From assembly GCF_900187385.1 (NCBI RefSeq), contig NZ_FYEY01000001.1:4402001-4466000 (forward strand): a stretch of DNA of 64,000 nt, written 5' to 3'. A program made the position numbers and the translations under genes. The notes under the pieces are model-generated. The model searched no databases. It was not told where the DNA came from and saw only the letters and a list, made by a program, of their open reading frames with translations. Positions within the stretch are counted from its first letter, which is position 1, and each line of letters starts with the position of its first letter. This document shows positions 41,376 to 50,762 of this stretch, piece by piece. This DNA comes from Streptomyces sp. 2114.4 (lineage in GTDB: Bacteria > Actinomycetota > Actinomycetes > Streptomycetales > Streptomycetaceae).

Positions 41376-42389
41376 ATGTCGTCCACGACCAACGGCCAGT
41401 GGTACCCACCGGAGTGGCCGGACCGCATCCGGGCACTCGCGAACGGCGAGCTGACCCCTGCCGAGCCCCGGCGGGCCGCCACCGTCCTGCTGCTGCGGGA
41501 CTCCGTCTCCGGCGGGCCCACCGTCCACATGCTGCGCAGACGCACCTCCATGGCCTTCGCCGGCGGCGCGTACGCCTATCCGGGCGGCTCCGTCGATCCG
41601 CGCGACGAGCGACCGGTGGCCTGGGCCGGCCCGTCGCGCGCCCAGTGGGCGGTCCGTATGGGCGTCGACCCGGCGACCGCGCAGGCCATCGTCTGCGCGG
41701 CGGTCCGCGAGACGTTCGAGGAGGCGGGCGTGCTGCTCGCGGGCGCCTCGGCCGACACGGTCATCGCGGACACCACCGGCGAGGACTGGGAGGCCGACCG
41801 CGCCGCCCTCGTCGCCCATGAGCTGTCCTTCGCCGACTTCCTGGGCCGCCGCGGCCTGGTCCTGCGCTCCGATCTGCTCGGTGCCTGGGCCCGCTGGATC
41901 ACCCCCGAGTTCGAGCCGCGGCGCTACGACACCTGGTTCTTCGTCGCGGCGCTCCCCGAGGGCCAGCGCACCTGGAACGCCTCCACGGAGGCGGACCGTA
42001 CGGTATGGATCCGGCCGCAGGAGGCGGCGGCCGGATACGACCGCGGTGAGCTGCTGATGATGCCGCCGACCATCGCGACGCTGCGCTCGCTCCAGCCGTA
42101 CGCCGCCTCGGCGGAGGTGCTGGCCGCGGCGGAGGCCCAGAACCTGACGCCGGTGCTGGCGCGGGCCCGCCTCGTGGGCGGGGAGATCGAGTTGAGCTGG
42201 CCGGGGCACGACGAGTTCACCAAGCACATCGCCCAGACCGGTGCCGGCACCGCTACCGATGCCGGTGCCGGCGCTGAATCCGGTGCCCCTGCCGACACCC
42301 GTGCCCCCGAGGACGACGACGGCCTTTCGGACGGCCCCGGCCCCTCGGACAGCCCCAGCCCCAGCCCCTCGGGAGGGACCCCCGCATGA
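41376..42389 (+). CDS. Nudix-fold hydrolase (large form)
   Basis: This 337-residue protein is of the Nudix family in the longer form related to human NUDT19 (RP2p-like). TVLLLRDSVSGGPTVHMLRR leads into AFAGGAYAYPGG, and later AAVRETFEEAGVLL supplies the REUxEEXGU core. The box is split by an insert, as in that subgroup. The last 50 residues are a Pro/Ala/Asp-rich tail. Relatives act on CoA derivatives. The stop overlaps the MBL gene start (ATGA). Confidence 0.85.
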   Translation: MSSTTNGQWYPPEWPDRIRALANGELTPAEPRRAATVLLLRDSVSGGPTVHMLRRRTSMAFAGGAYAYPGGSVDPRDERPVAWAGPSRAQWAVRMGVDPATAQAIVCAAVRETFEEAGVLLAGASADTVIADTTGEDWEADRAALVAHELSFADFLGRRGLVLRSDLLGAWARWITPEFEPRRYDTWFFVAALPEGQRTWNASTEADRTVWIRPQEAAAGYDRGELLMMPPTIATLRSLQPYAASAEVLAAAEAQNLTPVLARARLVGGEIELSWPGHDEFTKHIAQTGAGTATDAGAGAESGAPADTRAPEDDDGLSDGPGPSDSPSPSPSGGTPA

Positions 42390-43222
42390 CCGAAGCATCC
42401 GCCCTCCCCGGTCAGCCCCGCGGCGGAGTGATCGCCGGGCAGGCGACCGCGCGGGCCCGGTGCGTACTGGCCCCGAACCCGTCGCCGATGACGCTGGACG
42501 GCACCAACACCTGGATCGTGGCCGAGCCGGACTCCGATCTCGCCGTCGTCATCGACCCCGGGCCGCTCGACGAGAGCCACCTGCGGGCCGTCATCGAGAC
42601 CGCCGAGCGGGCCGGCAAGCGCATCGCACTGACCCTGCTGACCCACGGTCACCCCGACCACTCCGACGGGGCCGCCCGCTTCGCCGAACTGACCCGTTCG
42701 GCCGTACGGGCGCTGGACCCGGCGCTGCGCCTGGGCGACGAGGGGCTCGACGCGGGCGATGTCATCACCACCGGAGGCCTGGAACTGCGCGTGGTGCCCA
42801 CCCCGGGCCACACCGCGGACTCGCTCTCCTTCCACCTCCCGGCCGACCACGCGGTACTCACCGGCGACACGATCCTGGGGCGCGGCACCACCGTGGTCGC
42901 ACACCCCGACGGGCGGCTGGGCGACTACCTGGACTCGCTGCGCCGGCTGCGCTCCCTGACGGTCGACGACGGGGTGGCGACGGTCCTCCCGGGGCACGGG
43001 CCGGTGCTGAACGATGCACAGGGGGCGGTGGAGTTCTATCTGGCGCACCGCGCGCACCGGCTCGCCCAGGTGGAGACCGCGGTCGAGGCCGGACACCGCT
43101 CACCCGCCGAGGTCGTCGCGCACGTCTATGCCGATGTCGACCGCTCGCTGTGGCCGGCCGCCGAGCTGTCCGTGCGGGCACAGCTGGACTACCTGGGCGA
43201 ACACGGGCTGATCGAGAGCTGA
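42386..43222 (+). CDS. Metallo-beta-lactamase-fold hydrolase
   Basis: This 278-residue protein has the zinc motif HGHPDHSDGA (HxHxDH), later His at TPGHTADS, Asp at TGDTILG and His at LPGHGP. It has the LACTB2-like layout with a C-terminal helical domain (AHVYADVDRSLWPAAELSV). Human LACTB2 is an RNase, but many actinobacterial homologues are uncharacterised. It is translationally coupled to the Nudix gene, which suggests a joint clean-up function. Confidence 0.92.
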   Translation: MTEASALPGQPRGGVIAGQATARARCVLAPNPSPMTLDGTNTWIVAEPDSDLAVVIDPGPLDESHLRAVIETAERAGKRIALTLLTHGHPDHSDGAARFAELTRSAVRALDPALRLGDEGLDAGDVITTGGLELRVVPTPGHTADSLSFHLPADHAVLTGDTILGRGTTVVAHPDGRLGDYLDSLRRLRSLTVDDGVATVLPGHGPVLNDAQGAVEFYLAHRAHRLAQVETAVEAGHRSPAEVVAHVYADVDRSLWPAAELSVRAQLDYLGEHGLIES

Positions 43223-43337
43223 CGGCGGCGGGTGGGGACGAGGGCGGGCGGCCGGGGAACTCCGGGCGAGGACGTTGGCCGGGGCGGTGGCGAGGGCGTG
43301 GGCCCGCCCCGCCCCCGGGCCCGGCGGAGAGGCGCCG

Positions 43338-44159
43338 TCAGTCCGTCCGGGGCGGGGGCGTCTTCGCCCCGTGGACGGCCAGATATTCGGCGGCCAACCA
43401 GGGGGCGAGGCCGGTGAGCAGGTCGTCCAGCAGCTCCGGGTATGCGGCGGGCGCCCGCGCGGCGCGTGCCGCGGCGTGCATCTGCTCGGCGTGCGCCGGG
43501 TAGTAGCGGCCGAACACCTCGGCGGACTCGGCGAGATCGCTCGTCCAGCCGCCCCAGTGCGGCATGACCAGGGTGAATCCGGTGCGCACCAGCCGGCGCG
43601 CCACACCCCGGGTCAGCCGGGTGCGCTCGGCCTCCGTAGTGGCCGCCGCAGCCTTCTCACGCCAACCGGGCAGGCTGCGGAAGAGGTCGCCGTTGGTTTC
43701 CCGGGCGAGGAGCGAAGTGGGACGGTAGCGCGGCAGCTCGGCGGCGAGATCCGGACCGCTGACCGGGGTGCACAGACAGGCCACGAACCATCCGAGGTCG
43801 TACCGCTCCCGCGCGCTGCGCAGCCGGTGCACGCCGAACAGCAGGATTCCCACGCCGTTGATCTGCGGAAACGCGGCATCCAGCGCATGCTCGACGGCGC
43901 GGACGGCAGCGCGGTCGGCATCGGTCGGCTCGTCCCCCAGGGCGATCAGCGCGTCGAGGTCGGAGACCCCGGGGACGGCGGTGCCGCGCGGGACGCTGCC
44001 GAAGAGGTAGCTGCTGTGCAGGCGACCGGGGCCGAAGCACGTGCCGATCCGGGCGCCGAGCTCCGCCACGACGGGCGCGAACGGCGCGGAGACGCGGTCC
44101 AGGGAGCCTTCCCGCAGGAAGTAGCCGTCCCGGTCCAGCCCCGCGCCGTGTTCGGTCAT
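43338..44159 (-). CDS. Aminoglycoside-adenylyltransferase-like nucleotidyltransferase
   Basis: This 273-residue protein has the polymerase-beta-type nucleotidyltransferase motif LFGSVPRGTAVPGVSDLDAL (GS then DxD). DUF4111-like helices follow. The domain order matches ANT(3'')-like enzymes, but there is no evidence for drug modification and many Streptomyces carry housekeeping relatives. The start is the ATG at 44159; the frame is open to 44285 but Pro-rich. It stands alone, convergent with the MBL gene and downstream of crp. Confidence 0.8.
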   Translation of the reverse strand: MTEHGAGLDRDGYFLREGSLDRVSAPFAPVVAELGARIGTCFGPGRLHSSYLFGSVPRGTAVPGVSDLDALIALGDEPTDADRAAVRAVEHALDAAFPQINGVGILLFGVHRLRSARERYDLGWFVACLCTPVSGPDLAAELPRYRPTSLLARETNGDLFRSLPGWREKAAAATTEAERTRLTRGVARRLVRTGFTLVMPHWGGWTSDLAESAEVFGRYYPAHAEQMHAAARAARAPAAYPELLDDLLTGLAPWLAAEYLAVHGAKTPPPRTD

Positions 44160-44289
44160 GGCGCCACTATGGCCAGGAGGGCGGTGGTGCGGCGATCCGT
44201 TTACGGGGGCCGGCGACTGCGCTACGGGCGGAGCTGGTGATTCCGCGGGCCCTGATGAAGGAAGCGGCGGTCCCCGTGGCCCCATGACG

Positions 44290-44313
44290 AAGGGCCCCGC
44301 CGGCGGGGCCCTT
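44290..44313 (-). terminator. Terminator after crp
   Basis: AAGGGCCCCGCC and GGCGGGGCCCTT form a perfect 24-bp palindrome 17 bases after the crp stop. It lies between crp and the nucleotidyltransferase gene. Confidence 0.75.
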
Positions 44314-44330
44314 CCAGGAGGTCTGCGGGA

Positions 44331-45005
44331 TCAGCGCGAGCGCTTGGCCAGCCGCTCGACGTCCAGCAGGATCACGGCGCGCGCCTCCAGACGCAGCCAG
44401 CCGCGGCCCGCGAAGTCCGCGAGGGCCTTGTTGACCGTCTCGCGGGAGGCACCGACCAGCTGGGCCAGCTCCTCCTGCGTGAGGTCGTGGACGACATGGA
44501 TGCCTTCCTCGGACTGCACGCCGAAGCGGCGCGACAGGTCGAGCAGGGCGCGGGCCACCCGGCCCGGCACGTCCGAGAAGACCAGGTCGGACATCTGGTC
44601 GTTGGTCTTGCGCAGTCGGCGGGCCACCGCACGCAGCAGGGCCGTGGCCACCTCGGGGCGGGCGTTCAGCCAGGGCTGAAGGTCGCCGTGGCCCAGGCCG
44701 AGGAGCTTGACCTCGGTGAGGGCGGAGGCCGTGGCCGTACGCGGGCCCGGGTCGAAGAGCGAAAGCTCCCCGATCAGCTCTCCGGGGCCGAGAACGGCGA
44801 GCATGTTCTCCCGGCCGTCCGGGGAAGTGCGGTGCAGCTTCACCTTGCCCTCGGTGACCACGTACAGGCGGTCGCCGGGGTCCCCTTCGTGGAACAGGGC
44901 GTCGCCGCGGGCGAGCGTGACCTCTCCCATTGAGGCGCGCAGCTCGGCCGCCTGCTCGTCATCGAGCGCCGCGAAGAGCGGTGCGCGCCGCAGAACGTCG
45001 TCCAC
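44331..45005 (-). CDS. crp: Cyclic-AMP receptor protein Crp
   Basis: This is a 224-residue CRP/FNR-family regulator. The N-terminal cyclic-nucleotide domain includes FHEGDPGDRLYVVTEGKVKL and GELIGELSLFDPGPRTATA. The C-terminal HTH is TQEELAQLVGASRETVNKAL. The start is the GTG at 45005 behind AAGGAGAG, which gives the exact length of S. coelicolor Crp. Upstream ATGs to 45083 would add unmatched residues. In Streptomyces, Crp is needed for germination and controls secondary metabolism. It is divergent to nth, as in S. coelicolor (crp SCO3571, nth SCO3569, from memory). Confidence 0.95.
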   Translation of the reverse strand: MDDVLRRAPLFAALDDEQAAELRASMGEVTLARGDALFHEGDPGDRLYVVTEGKVKLHRTSPDGRENMLAVLGPGELIGELSLFDPGPRTATASALTEVKLLGLGHGDLQPWLNARPEVATALLRAVARRLRKTNDQMSDLVFSDVPGRVARALLDLSRRFGVQSEEGIHVVHDLTQEELAQLVGASRETVNKALADFAGRGWLRLEARAVILLDVERLAKRSR

Positions 45006-45187
45006 GAGATCTCTCCTTGTCGACATGCTCCGGGGGACTGTGGTCCCCATCATGCCGGAATGCAAAACAGTGCGATCAATCACAAGTTTGCCGGACCGGC
45101 GCCCCGAGCCATAAGGCAGGGGGCCGATTGGGGTCAGGAATCACAGCGATCAAGCCGGATGTCAGTGGCTGGCCTTAGTCTGGCCGA

Positions 45188-46471
45188 GTGTCCAATACGC
45201 CGGTGAGAGCAGAGGAGTGGGGGGCCGGAAGAGTGAGAGCAGGGCGTGATTCCGCTGTGGGCGAACAGCCGTCCGGCCACACATCGAATTCCGATGAAAG
45301 TAACAAATCGCCCTCCGGGGTGACGTCCGGCAGGACGCCGGACACCCTCAAGCCTGGCGCGTCGCGACCGGCGGCGCCGGACACCACCTCGCAGACCTCC
45401 GTGAAGAAGACCCAGGTAGGCAGGACCTCGGCAGGGAAGAAGGCCGCCGTGAACGAAGCACCAGAGCAGCCGGCGGCGGCCACGAAGGCCGCGGCGAAGA
45501 AGGCCGTCACGAAGAAGGCCACCGCAAAGAAGACCGCCGCAAAGAAGACCGCCGCAAAGAAGACCGCCGCAAAGAAGACCGCGGCAAAGAAGACGGCGGC
45601 AAAGAAGACGGCGGCCAACAGGACGGCGGCCGAGAAGACGGCCCCGAAGGCCCCCGCCAAGAAGGCTCCCGCCAAGAAGGCCCCCGCGCGCAAGCCCGAG
45701 TCGCGTGTCGCCATGGTGCGGCGGGCCCGCCGGATCAACCGTGAGCTGGCCGAGCTGTATCCGTACGCCCACCCCGAGCTGGACTTCACCAACCCCTTCG
45801 AGCTGCTGGTCGCCACGGTCCTGTCCGCGCAGACCACCGACCTGAGGGTCAACCAGACCACCCCCCGCCTCTTCGCGGTCTGCCCGACGCCCGAGGACAT
45901 GGCCGCGATGGACCCGGAGCGGCTGGAGGAGCTGATCCGGCCGACCGGCTTCTTCCGGGCCAAGACGAAGTCGCTGCTCGGTCTGTCGGCCGCGCTGCGC
46001 GACCGCTTCGGCGGCGAGGTGCCGGGCCGCCTGGAGGACCTTGTCTCTCTCCCCGGGGTCGGCCGCAAGACCGCCAATGTGGTGCTGGGCAACGCCTTCG
46101 GCGTTCCGGGCATCACCGTCGACACCCACTTCGGCCGGCTCGCCCGCCGTTTCGGCTGGACCACCGCCGAGGACGCCGAGAAGGTCGAGGCGGATGTCGC
46201 CGAGATCTTCCCCAAGAGCGAGTGGACGATGCTCTCGCACCGGGTGGTCTTCCACGGCCGCCGCGTCTGCCACTCCCGCAAGCCCGCCTGCGGCGCCTGC
46301 CCCATCGCCCCCCTGTGCCCCGCGTACGGCGAGGGCGAGACGGACCCGGAGAAGGCGAAGAAGCTGCTGAAGTACGAGCTCGGCGGCCAGCCGGGGCAGC
46401 GGCTGAAGCCGCCGCCCGGCTATCCGGGGAAGCCGGCGCCCCCGATGGCGCCCTCTGTGGCCGCCTCATGA
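45188..46471 (+). CDS. nth: Endonuclease III with Lys/Ala-repeat tail
   Basis: This 427-residue protein has a catalytic half from about residue 175. It has the HhH motif [18 protein letters not shown] with catalytic Lys, the Asp in TVDTHFGRL, and an iron-sulfur cluster set CxxxxxxCxxCxxxxxC ([17 protein letters not shown]). It removes oxidised pyrimidines and cleaves abasic sites. The first 170 residues are a disordered tail with tandem KKTAA units like a histone H1 C-terminus. Enteric Nth is about 210 residues, so the tail roughly doubles the protein. The GTG at 45188 is the first start, without a strong ribosome binding site; later starts are possible. Confidence 0.93.
   Translation: MSNTPVRAEEWGAGRVRAGRDSAVGEQPSGHTSNSDESNKSPSGVTSGRTPDTLKPGASRPAAPDTTSQTSVKKTQVGRTSAGKKAAVNEAPEQPAAATKAAAKKAVTKKATAKKTAAKKTAAKKTAAKKTAAKKTAAKKTAANRTAAEKTAPKAPAKKAPAKKAPARKPESRVAMVRRARRINRELAELYPYAHPELDFTNPFELLVATVLSAQTTDLRVNQTTPRLFAVCPTPEDMAAMDPERLEELIRPTGFFRAKTKSLLGLSAALRDRFGGEVPGRLEDLVSLPGVGRKTANVVLGNAFGVPGITVDTHFGRLARRFGWTTAEDAEKVEADVAEIFPKSEWTMLSHRVVFHGRRVCHSRKPACGACPIAPLCPAYGEGETDPEKAKKLLKYELGGQPGQRLKPPPGYPGKPAPPMAPSVAAS
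45526..45620 (+). repeat. 15-bp tandem repeats in nth encoding KKTAA
   Basis: About six consecutive units close to GCAAAGAAGACCGCC encode AKKTA repeats. Synonymous changes (ACCGCC to ACGGCG) are in the later units, so the peptide is kept while the DNA drifts, which suggests selection on the protein. Confidence 0.9.
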
Positions 46472-46522
46472 GGCGCCCGCCAGAGGTGACCGACGATCGA
46501 CGCCAGGCCTGAGGGGGCGCGT

Positions 46523-47275
46523 ATGAGGAGCGCACGGGAGCAGCGGTACGGCGAGGAGGCGGACGCCCGCGCGGCGGCGGCAGGCGCGGGGGCCGAGGTG
46601 GCGTCCGGCCGGGACGCCACGGTCACCGCCGACGGCCTGCCCGAGTGGCTGGCCCCGGTGGCCCGCGCGGCCGCCACGATCGAGCCGCGCCAGCTCAGCC
46701 GCTTCCTGCCGCCCAAGAGCGGAGGCCGGCAGTCCGCCGTGCTCATCCTCTTCGGCCACGGCGCCCGCGGCCCCGAGCTGCTTCTCATGGAGCGCGCCGG
46801 GACCCTGCGCTCGCATGCCGGCCAGCCCTCCTTCCCCGGTGGCGCCCTCGACCCGGAGGACGGCGACCCCGACGGCCCCGGCCCCGTGCGGGCGGCGCTG
46901 CGCGAGGCCCAGGAGGAGACCGGCCTCGACCCGTCCGGTGTGCAGGTCTTCGGCGTGCTGCCGCGGCTCTACATCCCCGTCAGCGGCTTCGTGGTGACGC
47001 CGGTCCTGGGGTGGTGGCGCCGGCCGAGCCCGGTCGGCGCGGTCGACCAGGCGGAGACCGCCCGGGTCTTCACGGTTCCCGTGGCGGATCTCACGGACCC
47101 GGCCCATCGGGTGACAACCCGCCATCCCAGTGGCCACACCGGAGCCGCGTTCCTTGTCGAGAATGCCCTGGTCTGGGGTTTTACGGCCGGGGTGATCGAC
47201 CGGATCCTGCACTACGCCGGCTGGGAGATTCCGTGGGACCGTGACAAGGCGGTCCCACTGGACTGGCGCTCATGA
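46523..47275 (+). CDS. CoA-pyrophosphatase-type Nudix hydrolase
   Basis: This is a 250-residue Nudix enzyme. Upstream of the box is LLMERAGTLRSHAGQPSFPG, typical of NUDT7/YeaB CoA pyrophosphatases. The box reads GGALDPEDGD, then ALREAQEETGLD. The start is the ATG at 46523 behind GAGGGGG. It follows nth on the same strand by 51 bases. The MarP-like protease gene starts 13 bases after it, so the three are probably one operon. Confidence 0.9.
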   Translation: MRSAREQRYGEEADARAAAAGAGAEVASGRDATVTADGLPEWLAPVARAAATIEPRQLSRFLPPKSGGRQSAVLILFGHGARGPELLLMERAGTLRSHAGQPSFPGGALDPEDGDPDGPGPVRAALREAQEETGLDPSGVQVFGVLPRLYIPVSGFVVTPVLGWWRRPSPVGAVDQAETARVFTVPVADLTDPAHRVTTRHPSGHTGAAFLVENALVWGFTAGVIDRILHYAGWEIPWDRDKAVPLDWRS

Positions 47276-47288
47276 GACGGTGGCCGGC

Positions 47289-48488
47289 GTGAACGTCCTG
47301 GACATCTTGCTGCTGGTCGCGGCCGTGTGGTTCGCGATCATCGGCTATCGGCAAGGCTTTGTCGTCGGCATCCTGTCCGTGATCGGCTTCCTCGGAGGCG
47401 GTCTGATCGCGGTCTATCTGCTGCCCGTGATCTGGAACGAGATCACCGGAGACGCGACACCCGGCAGCTTCGCGGCCATCGCGGCGGTTGCCATCGTGAT
47501 CGTGTGCGCATCCGTGGGCCAGGCGCTCACCACCCACTGGGGCAACAAACTGCGCCGCTACATCACCTGGTCACCGGCGAGGGCCCTGGACGCGACCGGC
47601 GGCGCGCTGGTCAACGTCCTGGCGATGCTGCTGGTCGCCTGGCTGATCGGCTCGGCGCTGGCCGGTACGTCCCTGCCGACGCTCGGCAAGGAGGTCCGCA
47701 ACTCCAAGGTGCTGCTCGGTGTGTCCCGGGTGATGCCCCAGCAGGCCGGCACCTGGTTCGCGGACTTCTCCTCGGTCCTCGCGCAGAACGGCTTCCCGCA
47801 GGTCTTCACGCCGTTCTCCAACGAGCCGATCCACGACGTGCCGGCGCCCGACCCCCGGCTGGCCTCCAGCCCGGTGGCGGCGCAGGCCAGGCAGAGCATC
47901 GTCAAGGTCGTCGGCACGGCCCCCGGCTGCGGCAAGGTCCTCGAAGGCAGCGGCTTCGTCTTCGGCCGGCACCGCGTCATGACCAACGCCCATGTGGTCG
48001 GCGGGGTGCGCGAGCCGACCGTCCAGGTGGGCGGCGAGGGCCGTACGTACGACGCCAAGGTCGTGATCTACGACTGGCGGCGCGATATCGCGGTCCTGGA
48101 AGTGCCCTCCCTGGAGGCACCGGCGCTGCAGTTCGCCAACGGGGACGCGAACAGCGGCAACAACGCCATCGTCGCCGGCTTCCCGGAGAACGGCGGCTAC
48201 GACGTCCGCGCCGCCCGTATCCGCGGCCGCATCCAGGCCAACGGCCCGGACATCTACCACCGCGGCACGGTCGGCCGCGACGTCTACTCCCTCTTCGCCA
48301 CGGTCCGGCAGGGCAACTCCGGCGGCCCGCTGCTCACCCCGCAGGGCAAGGTCTACGGCGTCGTCTTCGCGAAGTCGCTGGACGACTCGCACACCGGCTA
48401 TGCGCTGACCGCCGACGAGGTCCGCCAGGACGTCCTCAAGGGACGTACGGCCCGGCAGCAGGCCGACAGCCAGGGCTGCGCCATCTAG
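47289..48488 (+). CDS. MarP-like membrane serine protease
   Basis: This 399-residue protein has four N-terminal transmembrane helices of the CvpA type (residues 1-120, beginning VNVLDILLLVAAVWFAIIGY) and an extracytoplasmic chymotrypsin-fold protease. The triad is His in MTNAHVVGG, Asp in WRRDIAVLEV and Ser in RQGNSGGPLL. Cys at GCGK and at GCAI near the end could pair. Mycobacterium MarP is needed for survival in acid and processes a peptidoglycan hydrolase; the same role is a hypothesis here. The start is the GTG at 47289. The 3' end lies in a 26-bp tandem repeat. Confidence 0.92.
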   Translation: MNVLDILLLVAAVWFAIIGYRQGFVVGILSVIGFLGGGLIAVYLLPVIWNEITGDATPGSFAAIAAVAIVIVCASVGQALTTHWGNKLRRYITWSPARALDATGGALVNVLAMLLVAWLIGSALAGTSLPTLGKEVRNSKVLLGVSRVMPQQAGTWFADFSSVLAQNGFPQVFTPFSNEPIHDVPAPDPRLASSPVAAQARQSIVKVVGTAPGCGKVLEGSGFVFGRHRVMTNAHVVGGVREPTVQVGGEGRTYDAKVVIYDWRRDIAVLEVPSLEAPALQFANGDANSGNNAIVAGFPENGGYDVRAARIRGRIQANGPDIYHRGTVGRDVYSLFATVRQGNSGGPLLTPQGKVYGVVFAKSLDDSHTGYALTADEVRQDVLKGRTARQQADSQGCAI

Positions 48489-48539
48489 CCGACAGCCAGG
48501 GCTGCACCATCTAGCCAACAGCCGGGGCGTCGCCATCCG
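48462..48539 (+). repeat. 26-bp tandem repeat across the stop of the protease gene
   Basis: Copies begin at 48462, 48488 and 48514. The first two differ at one base and both contain CATCTAG, the stop; the third is diverged. The duplicated unit carries the last codons and the stop, so the gene end has been copied into the 3' region. Confidence 0.9.
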
Positions 48540-48771
48540 GTCGGCACTCGGGGAGGCGCCGTTTGGGGGTGCCTCCCCGGGACGCATCCAGACGGTGTCC
48601 GTAAGGCCCTCACGGGTGCCCGGCGCGCGTGCGCGGCGCCCGGTCAGGTGTGCCCCGGCGGTCGGTAGGGGTGTGCCCGGCGGGTCGGCTGCGGCGCCGG
48701 ACACGCGCCATGGGGCGCGTCAGGCGCGGGAAGACGTGCTTCCCACGCCCCGCCGGCGGCACGGCCGATGG

Positions 48772-49286
48772 AGGTACGCCGTGGATTCAGGTACGCCGTG
48801 GTTCAGGTACGGGGATGGCGTAGCCGCGCGCTCATCCAACGCGCTCTGCGGCGCAGGATGCGCGGGATGCCCATGGGGTGCGCCGGGTCGGGGGATTGGC
48901 CGGACCCGAGGTCCGGGGTTCCCCTGTCCTGAGTACCCACTACAGCGGCACTGCTGCGGCGGTTGCGTGCCACGTCACGGTAGTCGTGCGTCCAGCCCAT
49001 ACCCTCGACTCTGCCCGTGGCCCAAGGTCCGTAACCGCCTCGGGGGCCGCCAATTGGCCTATGCGCCAGGCAAGTGGCTGTTCGTCATACGCGCGTTCGA
49101 GCTTCGGGTGGGTGAGCCCCGCCGAGCGGTTCGCGCCGCCCGCTCAGCGGGGTACGGGCCCGTGACGGGACGGGGCGCACACAGACGCCCACGGCAGGCG
49201 TCCGCGGCCGGTACGCCTGGCCAGCGGGCGCGGCAGGCGGGCACGGGCCTCAACGGTCGGGCCCGGGCTCAACGGTCGGGCCCGGG
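48772..49286. repeat. Short tandem repeats in a gene-free stretch
   Basis: In 48489-49324 I find no supportable gene, although a long plus-strand frame exists. Two tandem repeats are present. AGGTACGCCGTGG units begin at 48772, 48789 and (partial) 48805. A perfect 19-bp duplication, CTCAACGGTCGGGCCCGGG, occupies 49249-49267 and 49268-49286. No other structure was recognised. Confidence 0.7.
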
Positions 49287-49324
49287 GCTCCTGTTGCCGC
49301 GGGTCCGCTCCCGCGCGCGGCCGT

Positions 49325-50263
49325 TCAGCGATCCGGTTCCGGGTCCTTGAGCCAGTTGATCAGCTCCGTGGAGAACGCCACCGGGTCCTCCTCGTGCGGG
49401 AAGTGGCCCAGGCCGTCGAACAGCCGCCAGCGGTACGGCGCCTCGACGTACTGGCCGGAGCCGGCCGCGCTGCGGGTGCGCATCACGGGGTCGAGCGAGC
49501 CGTGCAGGTGCAGGGTGGGGACCCGTACGGGCATCTTCATCCGGCGGTTGAACTGGAGTCCGTCGGGGCGCGCCATCGACCGCACCATCCAGCGGTACGG
49601 CTCGATCGAGCAGTGCGCCGTCGACGGGATGCTCATCGCCCGCTGGTAGACCGCGATCGCCTCGTCCTCCGGCTGCCGGGGCCCGGACCAGTCGCGGACC
49701 ATCCGGCCCACCAGCGCCGCACCGTCCGCCGTCAGCGCGCGTTCGGGCAGCCAGGGCCGCTGGAAGTTCCAGATGTGCGAACTCCGGGCGCTCTGCCGGA
49801 CGTCGGCGAGCATCGCCGAGCGCCAGCGCCGCGGATGCGGCATCGAGGACACGGCCAGCCGGCGCACCAGCTTGGGCCGCATCACCGCCGCCGTCCAGGC
49901 GAGGTAGCCGCCCAGGTCGTGCCCGACGAGCGCGGCGTCCGGCTCGCCCAGGGACCGTATGACGCCCGTGACGTCCAGGGCGAGATTCGCCGGGTCGTAG
50001 CCGCGGGGGGTGCGGTCGCTGCCGCCGACGCCCCGCAGGTCCATCGCCACCGCGCGGAAGCCCGCGTCGGCCAGGGCGGTGAGCTGGTGCCGCCAGGTCC
50101 ACCAGAACTGCGGAAAGCCGTGCAGCAGCAGCACCAGCGGGCCTTCGCCCAGCTCCGCGATGTGGAAGCGGGCGCCGTTGGCCGCGACGTCGCGGTGCGA
50201 CACCTCTTTCCCGCCGGGGATGCCGAGCCGTACGACCGAGGCGGTGCTGTCAGGGGCTGTCAT
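49325..50263 (-). CDS. Alpha/beta hydrolase, epoxide-hydrolase-like
   Basis: This 312-residue protein has the nucleophile elbow GHDLGGYLAW (Asp nucleophile), the oxyanion HGFPQFWWTWRHQL and the late catalytic His in DGLGHFPHEE. The Asp nucleophile and HGFPxxWxxWR signature mark the epoxide hydrolase/haloalkane dehalogenase group; WR and the cap residues favour epoxide hydrolase. The ATG at 50263 overlaps the stop of the upstream gene by 4 bases. The substrate is unknown. Confidence 0.88.
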   Translation of the reverse strand: MTAPDSTASVVRLGIPGGKEVSHRDVAANGARFHIAELGEGPLVLLLHGFPQFWWTWRHQLTALADAGFRAVAMDLRGVGGSDRTPRGYDPANLALDVTGVIRSLGEPDAALVGHDLGGYLAWTAAVMRPKLVRRLAVSSMPHPRRWRSAMLADVRQSARSSHIWNFQRPWLPERALTADGAALVGRMVRDWSGPRQPEDEAIAVYQRAMSIPSTAHCSIEPYRWMVRSMARPDGLQFNRRMKMPVRVPTLHLHGSLDPVMRTRSAAGSGQYVEAPYRWRLFDGLGHFPHEEDPVAFSTELINWLKDPEPDR

Positions 50264-50718
50264 ACCGATGAGCGTGTCACAGACTCCAGCGCCGGGTGTT
50301 CCACCGGGGCCAGGCGCGGGTGCGGCTTGGCCTTCTGGAGCACGGCCGCGGTCTCCTTGGCCGAGCTGATGGACCTCTCCGGCTTCTTGATCTTCTTCAT
50401 CTTGGCCATCGCAATGAGGGCCAGCAGGCCGGCGAGGACCAGGAAGGCGCCGCCGACGATCAGGAAGGACCAGGCGAGCCCGAGTCCGAGGTTGTGGATG
50501 CCGTAGGCCGCGGCGAAGCTCAGTACCGGCAGCGCGAACAGCGCCAGCGCGCCCGCGACCATGAACGCGGCACTGCCGATGCCCGCCCGCTTGGCGTCCT
50601 GGCGGAACTCCGCCTTGGCCAGCGCGATCTCGTCGTGCACCAGCGCGGACATCTCGGCCGTGGCCGTGGCCACCAGCCGTCCGAGGCTGCGGTCCGTGCT
50701 GTCGTCGGCTGCGCTCAT
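50260..50718 (-). CDS. Phage-holin-superfamily (Phage_holin_3_6) protein
   Basis: This is a 152-residue membrane protein. An amphipathic N-terminus (EMSALVHDEIALAKAEFRQD) is followed by two transmembrane hairpin helices at about residues 50-75 and 82-105, then a basic tail. This is the layout of Phage_holin_3_6/DUF1469 proteins that are common in actinobacterial chromosomes and are not phage genes. The start is the ATG at 50718 behind GAGGGAG. It lies between nhaA and the hydrolase, translationally coupled to the latter. Confidence 0.85.
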   Translation of the reverse strand: MSAADDSTDRSLGRLVATATAEMSALVHDEIALAKAEFRQDAKRAGIGSAAFMVAGALALFALPVLSFAAAYGIHNLGLGLAWSFLIVGGAFLVLAGLLALIAMAKMKKIKKPERSISSAKETAAVLQKAKPHPRLAPVEHPALESVTRSSV

Positions 50719-50762
50719 CGCCGTCTCCCTCTTTTCTTCACCCGGATGCAAAGCCTCTCAGA

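Noticed and set aside
45526-45620. CRISPR-like array
   Set aside because: The repeats are contiguous 15-bp coding units without spacers.
48595-49350. 251-codon plus-strand open frame
   Set aside because: The product is Arg/Gly/Pro-rich low complexity, has no ribosome site and covers tandem repeats; it is a GC-driven open frame.
50260-50718. Prophage remnant suggested by the holin-like protein
   Set aside because: Phage_holin_3_6 proteins are ordinary chromosomal membrane proteins in actinobacteria, and no other phage gene is near.
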